A stretch of 64,000 bases of DNA from Brevibacillus daliensis (lineage in GTDB: Bacteria; Bacillota; Bacilli; Brevibacillales; Brevibacillaceae). The notes under the pieces are model-generated. The model had not been told where the DNA came from. It was given only the letters and a program-made list of their open reading frames with translations, and did no database searches. Shown in pieces: positions 36,272-44,227 of the stretch. The position numbers were made by a program, and so were the translations under genes. Every line of letters begins with the position of its first letter. The stretch's first letter is position 1. The stretch lies in assembly GCF_021245735.1 (NCBI RefSeq), contig NZ_JAJISB010000029.1:47687-111686 (forward strand), read 5' to 3'.

Positions 36272-38143
36272 TTACTTTGTTATGCTCACTTCCTCTTTGC
36301 CAGTCTTATACGTATAAATTTCTAACACTGCATGATCTTGTTCATCTCCACTTGCCACAACCTTAAAGGAATGATTCACTTCATTTTTCCCAGGCGTGTA
36401 AATATGACTACTAAAAGTGGAAGAAGCATTGAAAATTGCTTCCACGATCTTGCCAGTCGTCTCATCAATGATCACCAAGTTAATAGTGGGCATTTTGTCA
36501 GTCAATTCCTTTATATCAATCGCTAAAGTTTCGCCGTTCTTTATGACAAAGGCAGCACCGAGCTGTACCCCTTGTTTTGCTAAAGTTTCTTCCGCCTGAT
36601 TTATTTCACCGATATCATTGAGATTAGTTTTGGGTAGCTTAGCTTTTCCGTTAAAAATGTCTGTTATTTTTATTTTTTTGTCATACGAAGTATACATTTT
36701 ATGACCAACGATGGCGCCGCTTGTCTTTTGGTATAGTCTATAAGTAAACTGTTTCGGAGTAATAACCTCCTCTATTACATAAACTCCCCGCTTCATAAGC
36801 TCTTTGATAAATGCCTGATGATCATACTTATATTTTGGGTCCTGGTAGTCCAAGTCAAAAGTAATTTGATTGACTATCATCTGTTTAATCACTTTATCGT
36901 CTATGTAATCCTTCGCGTGTTCACTGAAAGCAACCGTTACCGTATGGCCTTCTATAGACATCGTTTTGTTGATCATGTTCGCAGCTGACTCTTTATCCTT
37001 CCAATATTTTTTAATTTTATAGTAAGGCTCTGTGCGGTTGAAGTAACCGATCTTTCGTCCTTCAGCATCAATATACAAATGTTCGCTTATATGCATCGAC
37101 TTTGTTCCAAGCGCGAGTTCCACATTTTCTTCAAGCGTTTCGAACGTATGGTAATAGGTCATAATGCCACCGCTATCTTCCGTAAGAGGCTTGGATTTCT
37201 CAGCAAAAACTACGGAGGATGAGAAGACTGACACTGTTGCAATTAGAACAACAAGGAAGATGCCTAAGACCGTTTTTTGGCTTCCCGTATTTCGTTTCAT
37301 TATTAGAGAAAACCTCCTATACAACTGATTATTGGGTTGAGCCAGATTGCTGTTCAGAACAGGCGAACTTGAAGCAAAATGTAAAATCATCTCGCTGTAT
37401 CGCTTCTTCTCAGCAGTTTTCAAGCCTTTCGTTATTTGTTCATCTACGGCGTATTCGCAGGCCTCGCTAATATTAGCTAAAGCAAGATAAGATACCGGAT
37501 TGAACCAATGCAGGCAGTTGACCAACACCGCCATAAGCTTAATCCAAGCGTCTCTTTGCTTGTAGTGGATCCATTCATGCTGCAGCGCAAGTTTGTAATC
37601 ATCTGCATTTATGTTCGCGTTTGGCATTACGATTGTCGGCTTGAAAAATCCAATTAGCATAGGAGAGTGCACATAATCGCTGACTACCACTTTCAGATCT
37701 CCTATACGATCGATCGGGGAGGATTGAATCGCTTGCTTTTTAAAGCGAAAGTAAGCGGAAAAATAACGGTACAACATTGCTAAACAACCGACCATCCAGA
37801 TTCCAAGTATCCACTGATCTACAGATAAAATAGAAAAACCTTGGTTTTCAGACGTAGTGCTGGCACTTGCCGTCTGGTCAGGCATTGACGTTCCGATCGG
37901 TGCAGTCATCTCTATAACAGCGCTCGTTGAATCTGGTTGCACCTGTTTTTCATAAAAGGAAAGCAGCGGTTGATTCATTGACATGTTAAAGTGCAGCGGC
38001 AAAATAAAAAGCGATAATGCCATCAAACTGGCGTAATAATACCAACGGCCACCATATTTTGAGGCCAATTTCGTTCGTAGCAGAATGAATAATAAGCTTG
38101 CAACACTACCAGTAAGAGAGGTCATTAACAACCATTTAATCAT
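36272..38143 (-). CDS. BlaR1/MecR1-like M56 membrane metallopeptidase sensor
   Basis: This 623-residue membrane protein has transmembrane segments near 3-24, 37-54, 108-128 and 291-312. The zinc peptidase motif HEWIH (189-193) follows the third, and the later Glu is in EACEYAVDE. As in BlaR1/MecR1, the peptidase domain faces the cytoplasm and a large C-terminal sensor domain (about 313-623) lies outside. That outer domain is not the penicillin-binding type: I see no SxxK, SxN and KTG set. It has repeated TGKIVEA-like beta segments and probably senses another signal. Its start overlaps the BlaI-like gene by eight bases. Confidence 0.88.
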   Translation of the reverse strand: MIKWLLMTSLTGSVASLLFILLRTKLASKYGGRWYYYASLMALSLFILPLHFNMSMNQPLLSFYEKQVQPDSTSAVIEMTAPIGTSMPDQTASASTTSENQGFSILSVDQWILGIWMVGCLAMLYRYFSAYFRFKKQAIQSSPIDRIGDLKVVVSDYVHSPMLIGFFKPTIVMPNANINADDYKLALQHEWIHYKQRDAWIKLMAVLVNCLHWFNPVSYLALANISEACEYAVDEQITKGLKTAEKKRYSEMILHFASSSPVLNSNLAQPNNQLYRRFSLIMKRNTGSQKTVLGIFLVVLIATVSVFSSSVVFAEKSKPLTEDSGGIMTYYHTFETLEENVELALGTKSMHISEHLYIDAEGRKIGYFNRTEPYYKIKKYWKDKESAANMINKTMSIEGHTVTVAFSEHAKDYIDDKVIKQMIVNQITFDLDYQDPKYKYDHQAFIKELMKRGVYVIEEVITPKQFTYRLYQKTSGAIVGHKMYTSYDKKIKITDIFNGKAKLPKTNLNDIGEINQAEETLAKQGVQLGAAFVIKNGETLAIDIKELTDKMPTINLVIIDETTGKIVEAIFNASSTFSSHIYTPGKNEVNHSFKVVASGDEQDHAVLEIYTYKTGKEEVSITK

Positions 38144-38507
38144 AGCTGTCCACCTCGCTATTTATGAATGCCCGAAGCTCTTCGATATCCTTCTTTGTCA
38201 AATTCTCAGCCTGGAACAATGAGCTAATCAAACTTTTGGCAGAACCATTATGGATGGAGAGTAGAAAGCTCTTTGTTTGCATTTTTCTGTAATCCTCTTC
38301 GCTTATAGCTGCCCAATATTCATGAGCATGCGAACGTCCGAGTTTCACGGATTGCAACGCCCCTTTGTCTAGTAACCTACCGGCAAGTGTGAGAATAGTC
38401 GTCTTATTTTTGTCAGGAAAATATTCCATGATTTCATTGGTAGTCATCCTTCTTCCACTTTCCCATAGGACTTGCATAATCTCCATTTCAGCTTTTGTGA
38501 TTTGCAT
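38136..38507 (-). CDS. BlaI/MecI/CopY-family repressor
   Basis: A 123-residue winged-helix repressor. The N-terminal reading MQITKAEMEIMQVLWE followed by TTNEIMEYF and KTTILTLAGRLLDKGAL is typical of BlaI/MecI. A C-terminal helical dimer part follows. In this family the membrane peptidase encoded next door triggers cleavage of the repressor when its ligand is bound. AAGGAGG lies upstream of the ATG. The two genes overlap and form a regulatory pair; the regulated target gene is not evident here, and upstream DNA contains only remnants. Confidence 0.88.
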   Translation of the reverse strand: MQITKAEMEIMQVLWESGRRMTTNEIMEYFPDKNKTTILTLAGRLLDKGALQSVKLGRSHAHEYWAAISEEDYRKMQTKSFLLSIHNGSAKSLISSLFQAENLTKKDIEELRAFINSEVDSYD

Positions 38508-38523
38508 AGCGGTAAGTCGCCTC

Positions 38524-38563
38524 CTTTTATTCTACATTACGTTTTTTATTCTACAACATGTTG
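38524..38563. promoter_or_regulatory. candidate operator upstream of the BlaI-like gene
   Basis: On the minus strand TAGAATAAAA occurs twice, 19 bases apart (a tandem TGTAGAATAAAA-like repeat), next to the palindrome CAACATGTTG (38554-38563). BlaI operators contain TGTA/TACA half-sites, so this is a plausible autoregulatory site. Confidence 0.35.
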
Positions 38564-39268
38564 AAACGAAGTGCAAGCCGAAGTCGAGCAAACATTAATT
38601 GGCCAATCCCGTAAAGATAAGGACGTATTAAAGGAACTGTTGATTTTGTATTTGAAAGTAAACAATGACTATCATTTCTATGATTTGGTCAACGTTATTC
38701 GACAAAGGTGGATGTCTCAAAAGAAACGCTATTGGGTGATCTAAAATCCGCCATGGCGGAAGAAGAGGATAAGCAGTTGATTGAAGAAATGCAGCGGAAC
38801 AGCCGCGTACACCCATTATAAAAGCTTTAGTGAAGTCGTTGAGTGATTCGTGGACATTTATTAAAATGTATATTGTGAATCATTGTACATAATTTGATTT
38901 CGTGCAATTCGGAAATAAAAGTAAGCCTATGACCCATTTTTACACGTGTCTCGGCTGAACATATGAATAAACTCGAGTTCCTTAGCGTGGGTTTTATGTC
39001 ATTTGGTTGGCGGTATCCCTATTTAGGAAAATTAAACTTAAAAGGGGATGTTTCTATGGTTAATCCAAAAGAAACCAATAAACAAAGTGACACAAAAGAA
39101 ATCTTTTAAGCAGGTACTGATTACGTCGAGGCGTTAGAACAGTTTATTATGATCCTCGATTTCGAGGATTTTTTCTTTCCTCCCTACACTCTTTGCTTTG
39201 TAAAGATAAAACATACTGTGACTCCTTTTGGATAACACTAACTTTATTCTTAATGAGGAGGGATTTGC
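38564..39268 (+). other. region of coding debris, a 17-codon ORF and a terminator
   Basis: From 38580 to 38820 the plus strand has gene-like pieces in two frames (KDVLKELLILYLKVNND, then SAMAEEEDKQLIEEM), a decayed gene I cannot name. At 39056-39109 AGGGG precedes a 17-codon ORF (MVNPKETNKQSDTKEIF). The rest shows nothing else that I recognise. Confidence 0.4.
39152..39177 (+). terminator. short rho-independent terminator
   Basis: ATCCTCGA (39152-39159) and TCGAGGAT (39162-39169) form an 8-bp stem followed by a T-rich run. Confidence 0.75.
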
Positions 39269-39463
39269 ATGGATGAAACAACAAATAAAGGTGACTTAAA
39301 GAACCAAGAGAAAACTTTAAAAACTAAGGGATTAGCCGATGCTGAAAAAGAAGGCACACAGACAAAAACGGTCAAGTCCGAGATGATCCGCGCCGAAAAT
39401 GCCGATAGCATTTACGAGTACCCCGTCAGGGGACTAAGTCGTCGCGGTATCCGCAAATTTTAA
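39269..39463 (+). CDS. small hydrophilic protein, 64 residues
   Basis: A 64-residue, Lys-, Glu- and Thr-rich protein without hydrophobic segments. The ribosome site GAGGAGGGA is well placed before the ATG, so translation is likely. Composition is like intrinsically disordered small proteins or spore-associated peptides. The C-terminal part (EYPVRGLSRRGIRKF) is basic. It begins like the 17-codon ORF 160 bases upstream in being rich in Thr, Asn and Lys, but the two are not clear homologues. Function unknown. Confidence 0.5.
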   Translation: MDETTNKGDLKNQEKTLKTKGLADAEKEGTQTKTVKSEMIRAENADSIYEYPVRGLSRRGIRKF

Positions 39464-39618
39464 ATGATCAACTCGTGCCGGAAGTGTCCGGCCTCCGCAG
39501 GTTCCATCGGCGGCGGGAAACGATCTGCTTGGAGCTGTAGTAGCTGCTTGCCGCTCCTTGCTGGTCCCCGCCTTACGAAAGCCTGCTGTATGGAAGCAGC
39601 CGCCGCGTAAATGCTTCC

Positions 39619-40602
39619 CTACGTAAGTGATAATCCCGTCTTTTGGTTTCGGTCCATGTCGCTAGAGTAATATTTTGATCCTCGATCATCCTTACGATGG
39701 CGTACATAGTCGAGTGCCTGTTTTCCGTTAAGCAGCTGCGTACCTGGTTGCAAGTTAATATGGGTACCATCTGTTGAGTCTGTATAAACCATTCGTTTAT
39801 CTACGGTTACTTCAATACCATTAAGTTGATCAATAATTTTGGTGAATCCTTCAAAGTCAACTAATACATAATGTTGGATGGGAATCCCTAACAAATTGCT
39901 TAGTGTATCCTTTAATAAGCTAGCACCTGTTACTGTAATGGGTTTTTTTTGACTTTTGGCATTGTTACGGGCGATCTCTCCCCTCGCATAGGTGGAATTT
40001 ACTTTATAGTGCCGGCTGTATCCTGGTATCTTTACTTTCGTATCACGTGGAATGGAAAGGAGTGTCATTTTTTTATCTGTAGGTTCAAGAACTAGAACCA
40101 TAATGACATCCGTATTAAGACTTCCCCCTTTCTTTCTTGTATCTTTCCCAACGATTGCGATCGATATGGGTTGAACGAATGATGGATCCGCAACAAGTTG
40201 ATTGGTATCCGGTACAGGAAGCGGTTGTTCTATCGGTATATCAATCTCTGGTACTGCTACGTGTACAGAACTGGATATAATCAAGTTAATAAGAGCTACA
40301 AGCTCCTCCTGGGGAATATCATCGCCGTTTGATACGATGTTTGCGATCAGTTCCATTTTTTCTTGTGACAGGTTTTGATTCTCTTGAACAACTTCGCCTA
40401 GCTGCTCCTCTTCTAAGAGCTTTGCTACATCTTCATCTATTTCTTCCTTCAATTCTTCAAGTGTTGGTTCATGTACTTGTGATGTTATAGATTGTCCGCT
40501 CGCTGATACATATAGTAAGGTGTCATTTATTTTGTTATAGATGAGAAATCCGGCTATGCATAAGCTAAGTAAAAATACTAGATATAGCTTTTTTTTACTC
40601 AT
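39619..40602 (-). pseudogene. LytR-CpsA-Psr (LCP) family protein, 3'-truncated
   Basis: A 327-residue membrane-anchored protein (hydrophobic segment near residues 5-22) with an acidic linker and the LCP domain: GKDTRKKGGSLNTDVIMV, LLSIPRDTKVKIPG, and QALDYVRHRKDDRGS with the Arg residues that bind the polyprenyl pyrophosphate. LCP enzymes attach teichoic acids or capsule polymers to peptidoglycan. Normally the SDxDRN motif is followed by Q-rich helices and another 50 or more residues. Here the reading changes after MDRNQK to an unrelated tail and stops, so the C-terminal part is missing. It is probably inactive. Confidence 0.75.
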
Positions 40603-40670
40603 TAGTTGGTAATCTCCCCTTTTCTATTGTCCTGGTCCTTTCAATATAAAAAAATAGATATATCAATGAA

Positions 40671-40719
40671 AAAACCCCTATGCCTATCCCTTGAAATAAA
40701 GGATAAGCATAGGGGTTTT
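40671..40719. terminator. long hairpin terminator
   Basis: A 19-bp stem with one mismatch (40671-40689 with 40701-40719) contains CCCCTATGC/GCATAGGGG and outer A/T tracts. It works as a terminator in either direction. Confidence 0.75.
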
Positions 40720-40841
40720 CCCTTTGCCTACAGAATTATTATTGTTTTATCATATCACATTTGGTCAAAAAGAAGAGTTAAAGGTGCCCTATTATTACGC
40801 TTTGAAAAATTTATAATAGTAGTGTAATTATCTGCTTAATC

Positions 40842-40934
40842 TTACCTAGGTTTCGAGGGATCTATATAACCTAATGGATTATTCCATACATACGTATACC
40901 GATTCAAACTTAGCGGATTATTTGGCACTCTCCA
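40842..40934 (-). pseudogene. Rhs/YD-repeat core C-terminal fragment
   Basis: The minus strand reads VPNNPLSLNRYTYVWNNPL then GYIDPSKPR and stops. This is the hallmark end of the Rhs core (PxNPLSLNRYTYVxNNPLxYxDPSG), after which the variable toxin domain starts. Only about 30 codons remain, without toxin tip or upstream repeats. It lies between two terminators and just after an Imm8-like immunity gene. Confidence 0.85.
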
Positions 40935-40966
40935 AAAAAAAGACGGCTATCAAAAAAACATAGCCG
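40934..40966 (-). terminator. terminator of the Imm8-like gene
   Basis: On the minus strand CGGCTAT/ATAGCCG forms a stem followed by GTCTTTTTTTT, 17 bases after the immunity gene stop. Confidence 0.8.
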
Positions 40967-40982
40967 CATCGATTCTTTATGC

Positions 40983-41315
40983 TTATTTATCCATATCCCA
41001 TCTGAAATATTTCGAGATATTAAGTAGTGTTTCTTCGTCCTCTTCTTCTTGACTTAAATTTATTATCCTCTCAACGGTAGTTACTACTTTGCCGTGGTCA
41101 TAATCATTCATTATAAGTAACCCTCGTCCTATCTCTAAATGTGTTGATTCAACAATCTTACTCAGTCTTTTCGTGCTTATAACTTCGAAAGAGAACATAT
41201 CTGTAGATCCTAGAATATTCTCTAATCCAACATCAACTTGATAGGAGATCAAGAAGTCATCTGCTTCTTCACCCCAATACTCATTAACATTTGTAATAGC
41301 CTTTACTACTATCAA
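40983..41315 (-). CDS. Imm8-family immunity protein (probable)
   Basis: A 110-residue soluble acidic protein. The pattern FLISYQVDVGLENILGSTDMF, then FEVISTKRL, and the ending KYFRWDMD resemble the Imm8 family of immunity proteins that neutralise toxins at the C-termini of Rhs and related polymorphic toxins. A fragment of an Rhs core lies just downstream, which supports this. No toxin gene remains, so it would be an orphan immunity gene protecting against related strains. The family call is by eye and moderate. Confidence 0.65.
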   Translation of the reverse strand: MIVVKAITNVNEYWGEEADDFLISYQVDVGLENILGSTDMFSFEVISTKRLSKIVESTHLEIGRGLLIMNDYDHGKVVTTVERIINLSQEEEDEETLLNISKYFRWDMDK

Positions 41316-41517
41316 AAGTGATCACCTCTTAATCAAGAATATCAATGTGAACATTTTTTATTTCAATTCTTTTTTCTCCTCCTACTGTATTAAAGAAACT
41401 ATTTTCCTGGAAATTTGTTAATCGTTTCAAGATTTGTCATACCATTGATTTATAACTTAAAGGTATACAGGTATTTTATCAGGACACGTATGGTAAGCCA
41501 GTATGTGTCTAAGATCA

Positions 41518-41559
41518 ACAAAAAGCCGGTAACTCCAACATTAAGGAATTACCGGCTTT
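41518..41559 (-). terminator. terminator of the toxin-antitoxin operon
   Basis: AAAGCCGGTAA and TTACCGGCTTT form a perfect 11-bp stem, overlapping the last codons of the toxin gene. A TTTTTG run follows on the minus strand. Confidence 0.8.
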
Positions 41560-41821
41560 ATTTATATACATCACCACGGGATCCAATTGATTCAACGTAA
41601 ACGACCTTTTCTTCATGATCGACATAAAATAGAATACGAAAGGTCCCCACTCTCAGACGATATAATCCCGTATACCCTTTCATGGTCTTAATATCGCCTT
41701 CAGGTGGGACTTCTAGGAGTCCTTCCATCCCTAGCCCAATTCGTTCCCTTACTGACCTCTCTTGGGTAGACAAATATTTAATTGCGCGTCGGCTTACAAC
41801 TAACCTATATTCCAAGTTCAT
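41558..41821 (-). CDS. RelE/ParE-family toxin
   Basis: An 87-residue toxin of the RelE/ParE superfamily. Visible are YRLVVSRRAIKYLSTQ at the N-terminus, IKTMKGYTGLYRLRVGTFRILFYVD with the core Arg residues, and a closing VVYVESIGSRGDVY. Such proteins cut ribosome-bound mRNA or inhibit gyrase. I place the start at 41821 (MNLEYRL), which gives a 17-base overlap with the antitoxin gene upstream, typical for such pairs; a longer frame to 41854 exists. It is the second gene of the pair. Confidence 0.88.
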   Translation of the reverse strand: MNLEYRLVVSRRAIKYLSTQERSVRERIGLGMEGLLEVPPEGDIKTMKGYTGLYRLRVGTFRILFYVDHEEKVVYVESIGSRGDVYK

Positions 41822-42047
41822 GCTTTGCTTTTTCCCACGAAATATATTCGTCATTATTATTTAATTGGTCATTTTCTTCCTGGCTTAAAGGTATATCATC
41901 AGGTTCTGCTGCATCGATTGCACTCCAGGAGGATGGTTTTTTTTGAGAACGATCGATTAAGTATTTCATAAAATCAAATACAGTTTTTTTATCAGTCTCA
42001 CCTAATTTATCAATTAAGTTATGAAGGTCTTCTTTTCGTACTGCCAT
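41805..42047 (-). CDS. antitoxin of the RelE/ParE-type pair
   Basis: An 80-residue protein with a basic N-terminal helix region (MAVRKEDLHNLIDKL, KKTVFDFMKYLIDRS) and an acidic, probably disordered C-terminus that would wrap around the toxin. The architecture is typical of RelB/DUF2281-like antitoxins that also repress their operon. GGAGGCG precedes the ATG. It overlaps the toxin gene by 17 bases, so translation is probably coupled. Confidence 0.85.
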   Translation of the reverse strand: MAVRKEDLHNLIDKLGETDKKTVFDFMKYLIDRSQKKPSSWSAIDAAEPDDIPLSQEENDQLNNNDEYISWEKAKHELGI

Positions 42048-42312
42048 GTTATCGCCTCCACATAAATATTTTCAAAAGAATACTGTTTCTTTTACTGTTT
42101 TTCAAGTTGAAGTTACCTACATTTTACTCTTTTATTGCAATTATATACAAGATGGAAATGATTTAATGACCCATACTCTCTTAATAATGTACTGAGGCAT
42201 TCCAATGTCGTTCTGCAGTAAATCTACAATAATAATGAAAAGTGCCCTCGATTAGTTCATTTTTACTTACTCGCGTTCTTCAATTGGAAATGAGAGCTCT
42301 TCAAAGGGGACT

Positions 42313-42678
42313 TTATTTATTTGCAAGATCATCCATGGCTTGAAGAGATAGTTTAAATGCTTTAATTCTTCTTTCTAAAAGCGTTTTTTGAGGGCTACCC
42401 GCTTTTGACTTACCATAAATGTTCTCAAGTGATGGGAATAAACCAGTCAAAACATTGCGAGCTTCTGCTAAATCTTTCTCGGTGTAATGATGAGGTCTTA
42501 GATTCCAAGCAGTTTCTAGCATGGCTAAGCCGATGTATAAAGCTTTGAGGCGTTTCTTTAATAAGGTAGTGTTAGCACCTTTCTGAGTCATATTAGCTAA
42601 GGCGTTTTCGGATTTACGGATTGTCGATTGGAAGGCTTTGATTGATTCCAATTTATCTTCATCTGATACGTTTTCCAT
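42313..42678 (-). CDS. hypothetical helical protein with internal duplication
   Basis: A 121-residue, mostly helical, basic protein that I cannot name. It appears to contain two similar units: LLKKRLKALYIGLAMLE near residues 39-55, and LLERRIKAFKLSLQAMD near 99-115. Each is preceded by a short linker with Lys-Gly or Lys-Ala and Thr residues. No signal peptide or catalytic motif is visible. AGAGAGGTC lies upstream of the ATG. It stands alone between intergenic stretches of more than 200 bases that show no genes. Confidence 0.6.
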   Translation of the reverse strand: MENVSDEDKLESIKAFQSTIRKSENALANMTQKGANTTLLKKRLKALYIGLAMLETAWNLRPHHYTEKDLAEARNVLTGLFPSLENIYGKSKAGSPQKTLLERRIKAFKLSLQAMDDLANK

Positions 42679-42881
42679 TTAGTGCTGACCTCTCTTTGTC
42701 TCTAAATTATTTTGCTTGATACTCGTAATAATCGTTGAGAACTCCACTCATTATATAGCTTCTAACCATAGTCAGAGACTATTGGAAGGGTAATTTTCTC
42801 GACAAGCAATTTCACATCATGAATATCATTTTACGCTACTTAGAGGAATTGACCAGGATTTAGTTTTAGGTTTTAATTACT

Positions 42882-42950
42882 AAGCAAAAAAATGAAGAGA
42901 GAAGCACTACCGGGTTAATTGGTAGTGCTTCTCTCTTCATTTTTTTGCTT
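42882..42950. terminator. 30-bp perfect hairpin terminator
   Basis: The arms 42882-42911 and 42921-42950 are perfectly complementary over 30 bases, with a 9-base loop (GGGTTAATT). The core GAAGCACTACC is flanked by A/T tracts. It lies 22 bases after the lipoprotein gene stop and would end that transcript. Confidence 0.8.
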
Positions 42951-42972
42951 ATATTAATGCTGTTCACCGATT

Positions 42973-43479
42973 TTACTTAGCTTCTGTTCTGAAATGGGCT
43001 ATTTTAATATTGTCCCAATAACTATCAATTTTATAAGATTCATTGTCTGGTAATAAGGTTACTCGGCCTGCTTGTTGCATGACCTCATCATTCAATGTGC
43101 CTTTTAGGTAAATCTTGTAACCGATATCAATTGAACCTGAAACGTCATTTCTTTTGAAATTAGTAATTTCTACATCTTCTACAGTTAAAAAAATGTCATT
43201 ATATGCCAAAAAAGAAGCGGTATGACCTATTCCTGTTTTATGAAAATTTTTTGTTTCCTTCTCAGTTATATAAGGTTTTGCTTTATCTTGTATCACTATT
43301 ATATAAGCAGTGAAATCGTTGGGAGTTTTTTTATACTCCTCTTTTTTAACTTCATAATTAATTTTACTAAAGCTAATCAATAGTTTTTTAGCCTGTTCTT
43401 TTAATTGTTCATCCGAAACGTCTGATGAACATGCAGTTAAACTAAACAATAACACAATAGCTGTAAGTATGATCCTCAA
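42973..43479 (-). CDS. lipoprotein, 168 residues
   Basis: An exported lipoprotein with signal peptide MRIILTAIVLLFSLTAC and lipobox Cys at residue 17. The mature part is an alpha-beta protein with KINYEVKKEEYK and a C-terminal NESYKIDSYWDNIKIAHF, reminiscent of small exported proteins with cystatin-like folds, but I cannot assign a family. The start is probably a TTG after AAGGAGG. It is monocistronic and ends at the long hairpin. Confidence 0.75.
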   Translation of the reverse strand: MRIILTAIVLLFSLTACSSDVSDEQLKEQAKKLLISFSKINYEVKKEEYKKTPNDFTAYIIVIQDKAKPYITEKETKNFHKTGIGHTASFLAYNDIFLTVEDVEITNFKRNDVSGSIDIGYKIYLKGTLNDEVMQQAGRVTLLPDNESYKIDSYWDNIKIAHFRTEAK

Positions 43480-43719
43480 ATGGATTCTACCTCCTTTTGT
43501 GGTAATTATTTGGCAAATAAATTATATCATATTACAAAAAAAGAAATGGTTTTTATCTATAGAAACTAATTTCTTCTATTTTTATTTTAAATTGTATTAT
43601 TTTCTATAAATCGATTGTGTTTTTTGTGAATATTTTACTTTGTTAAGTAAGGGGTATCCCTAATCTTTATATTGGGGGAGGGCTATGCTTAACATTGAAG
43701 ATAATATACAGAAAGAAAA

Positions 43720-44040
43720 ATGTTCAAAATCCTACAGAGGATTGCTTGGAATCTACCATATCGGGTAAGGAAAAAGAATTCAAAAGAAGTTCTTGTTTCT
43801 GATGACATTGTTATTTCGGTCTTTGATGATAAAAAAATTTCTTCAATTTATGTAGAAGAGATCATCGATCATATACCCTCGGACAAAGGGAAGTATATTA
43901 TCCGAAAAACAATAGTAGATGGGCTTACAGAGAAAGAAGTGGCTGCTAAATTAAACATGACTCAACAGGGGGTACATAAGTGCAAAAAGAAAAACTTAGA
44001 GATACTGAGACAGCAGAAATACAATTTAAAGAATTATTAG
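43720..44040 (+). CDS. sigma-region-4-like DNA-binding protein
   Basis: A 106-residue protein whose C-terminal half is a helix-turn-helix like sigma-70 region 4: IVDGLTEKEVAAKLNMTQQGVHKCKKKNLEIL (in part, about residues 66-97). The N-terminal part is not a recognisable region 2. It resembles small two-part sigma systems such as SigO/RsoA or TcdR/UviA-like activators. A further ATG with GGGGGAGG at 43684 opens another frame that ends after 27 codons, so a frameshift near the 5' end is possible. A 39-codon gene overlaps its 3' end. Confidence 0.65.
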   Translation: MFKILQRIAWNLPYRVRKKNSKEVLVSDDIVISVFDDKKISSIYVEEIIDHIPSDKGKYIIRKTIVDGLTEKEVAAKLNMTQQGVHKCKKKNLEILRQQKYNLKNY

Positions 44041-44099
44041 AAAAAGCAAAAAAAGGTGATACAGAATCTTTGGCAGGTTTATTAGAACAACTTGGATGA
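43980..44099 (+). CDS. 39-residue protein resembling a sigma-factor N-terminal helix unit
   Basis: This small ORF starts at GTG with AGGGGG seven bases upstream, inside the 3' end of the sigma-region-4-like gene, in another frame. It encodes a helical peptide with FKELLEKAKKGDTESLAGLL, which resembles the N-terminal helix unit (helix-turn-helix type 16) found in front of small sigma factors. It may be a split partner of the overlapping gene or a truncated copy. Translational coupling is likely from the overlap. Confidence 0.5.
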   Translation: MQKEKLRDTETAEIQFKELLEKAKKGDTESLAGLLEQLG

Positions 44100-44170
44100 A
44101 GTATATAATGCCCTAACTGGGGTCCTACCAACAAAACGCGCAAAACATACGCTAAGCAAATTTCGACATG

Positions 44171-44210
44171 AAAAAAGCCGAGCTTTCCTACGGCAAGGAA
44201 CGCTTCGGCT
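44171..44210 (-). terminator. terminator of the exporter operon
   Basis: A two-part stem (AGCCGA/TCGGCT and TTCCT/AGGAA) is followed on the minus strand by a TTTTTTC run, 18 bases after the permease stop. Confidence 0.8.
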
Positions 44211-44227
44211 ATTATACTAATCTTCAA

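Noticed and set aside
42882..42950. Hairpin as a possible CRISPR or small-RNA locus
   Set aside because: Only one unit, no repeat-spacer pattern; its place after a gene fits a terminator.
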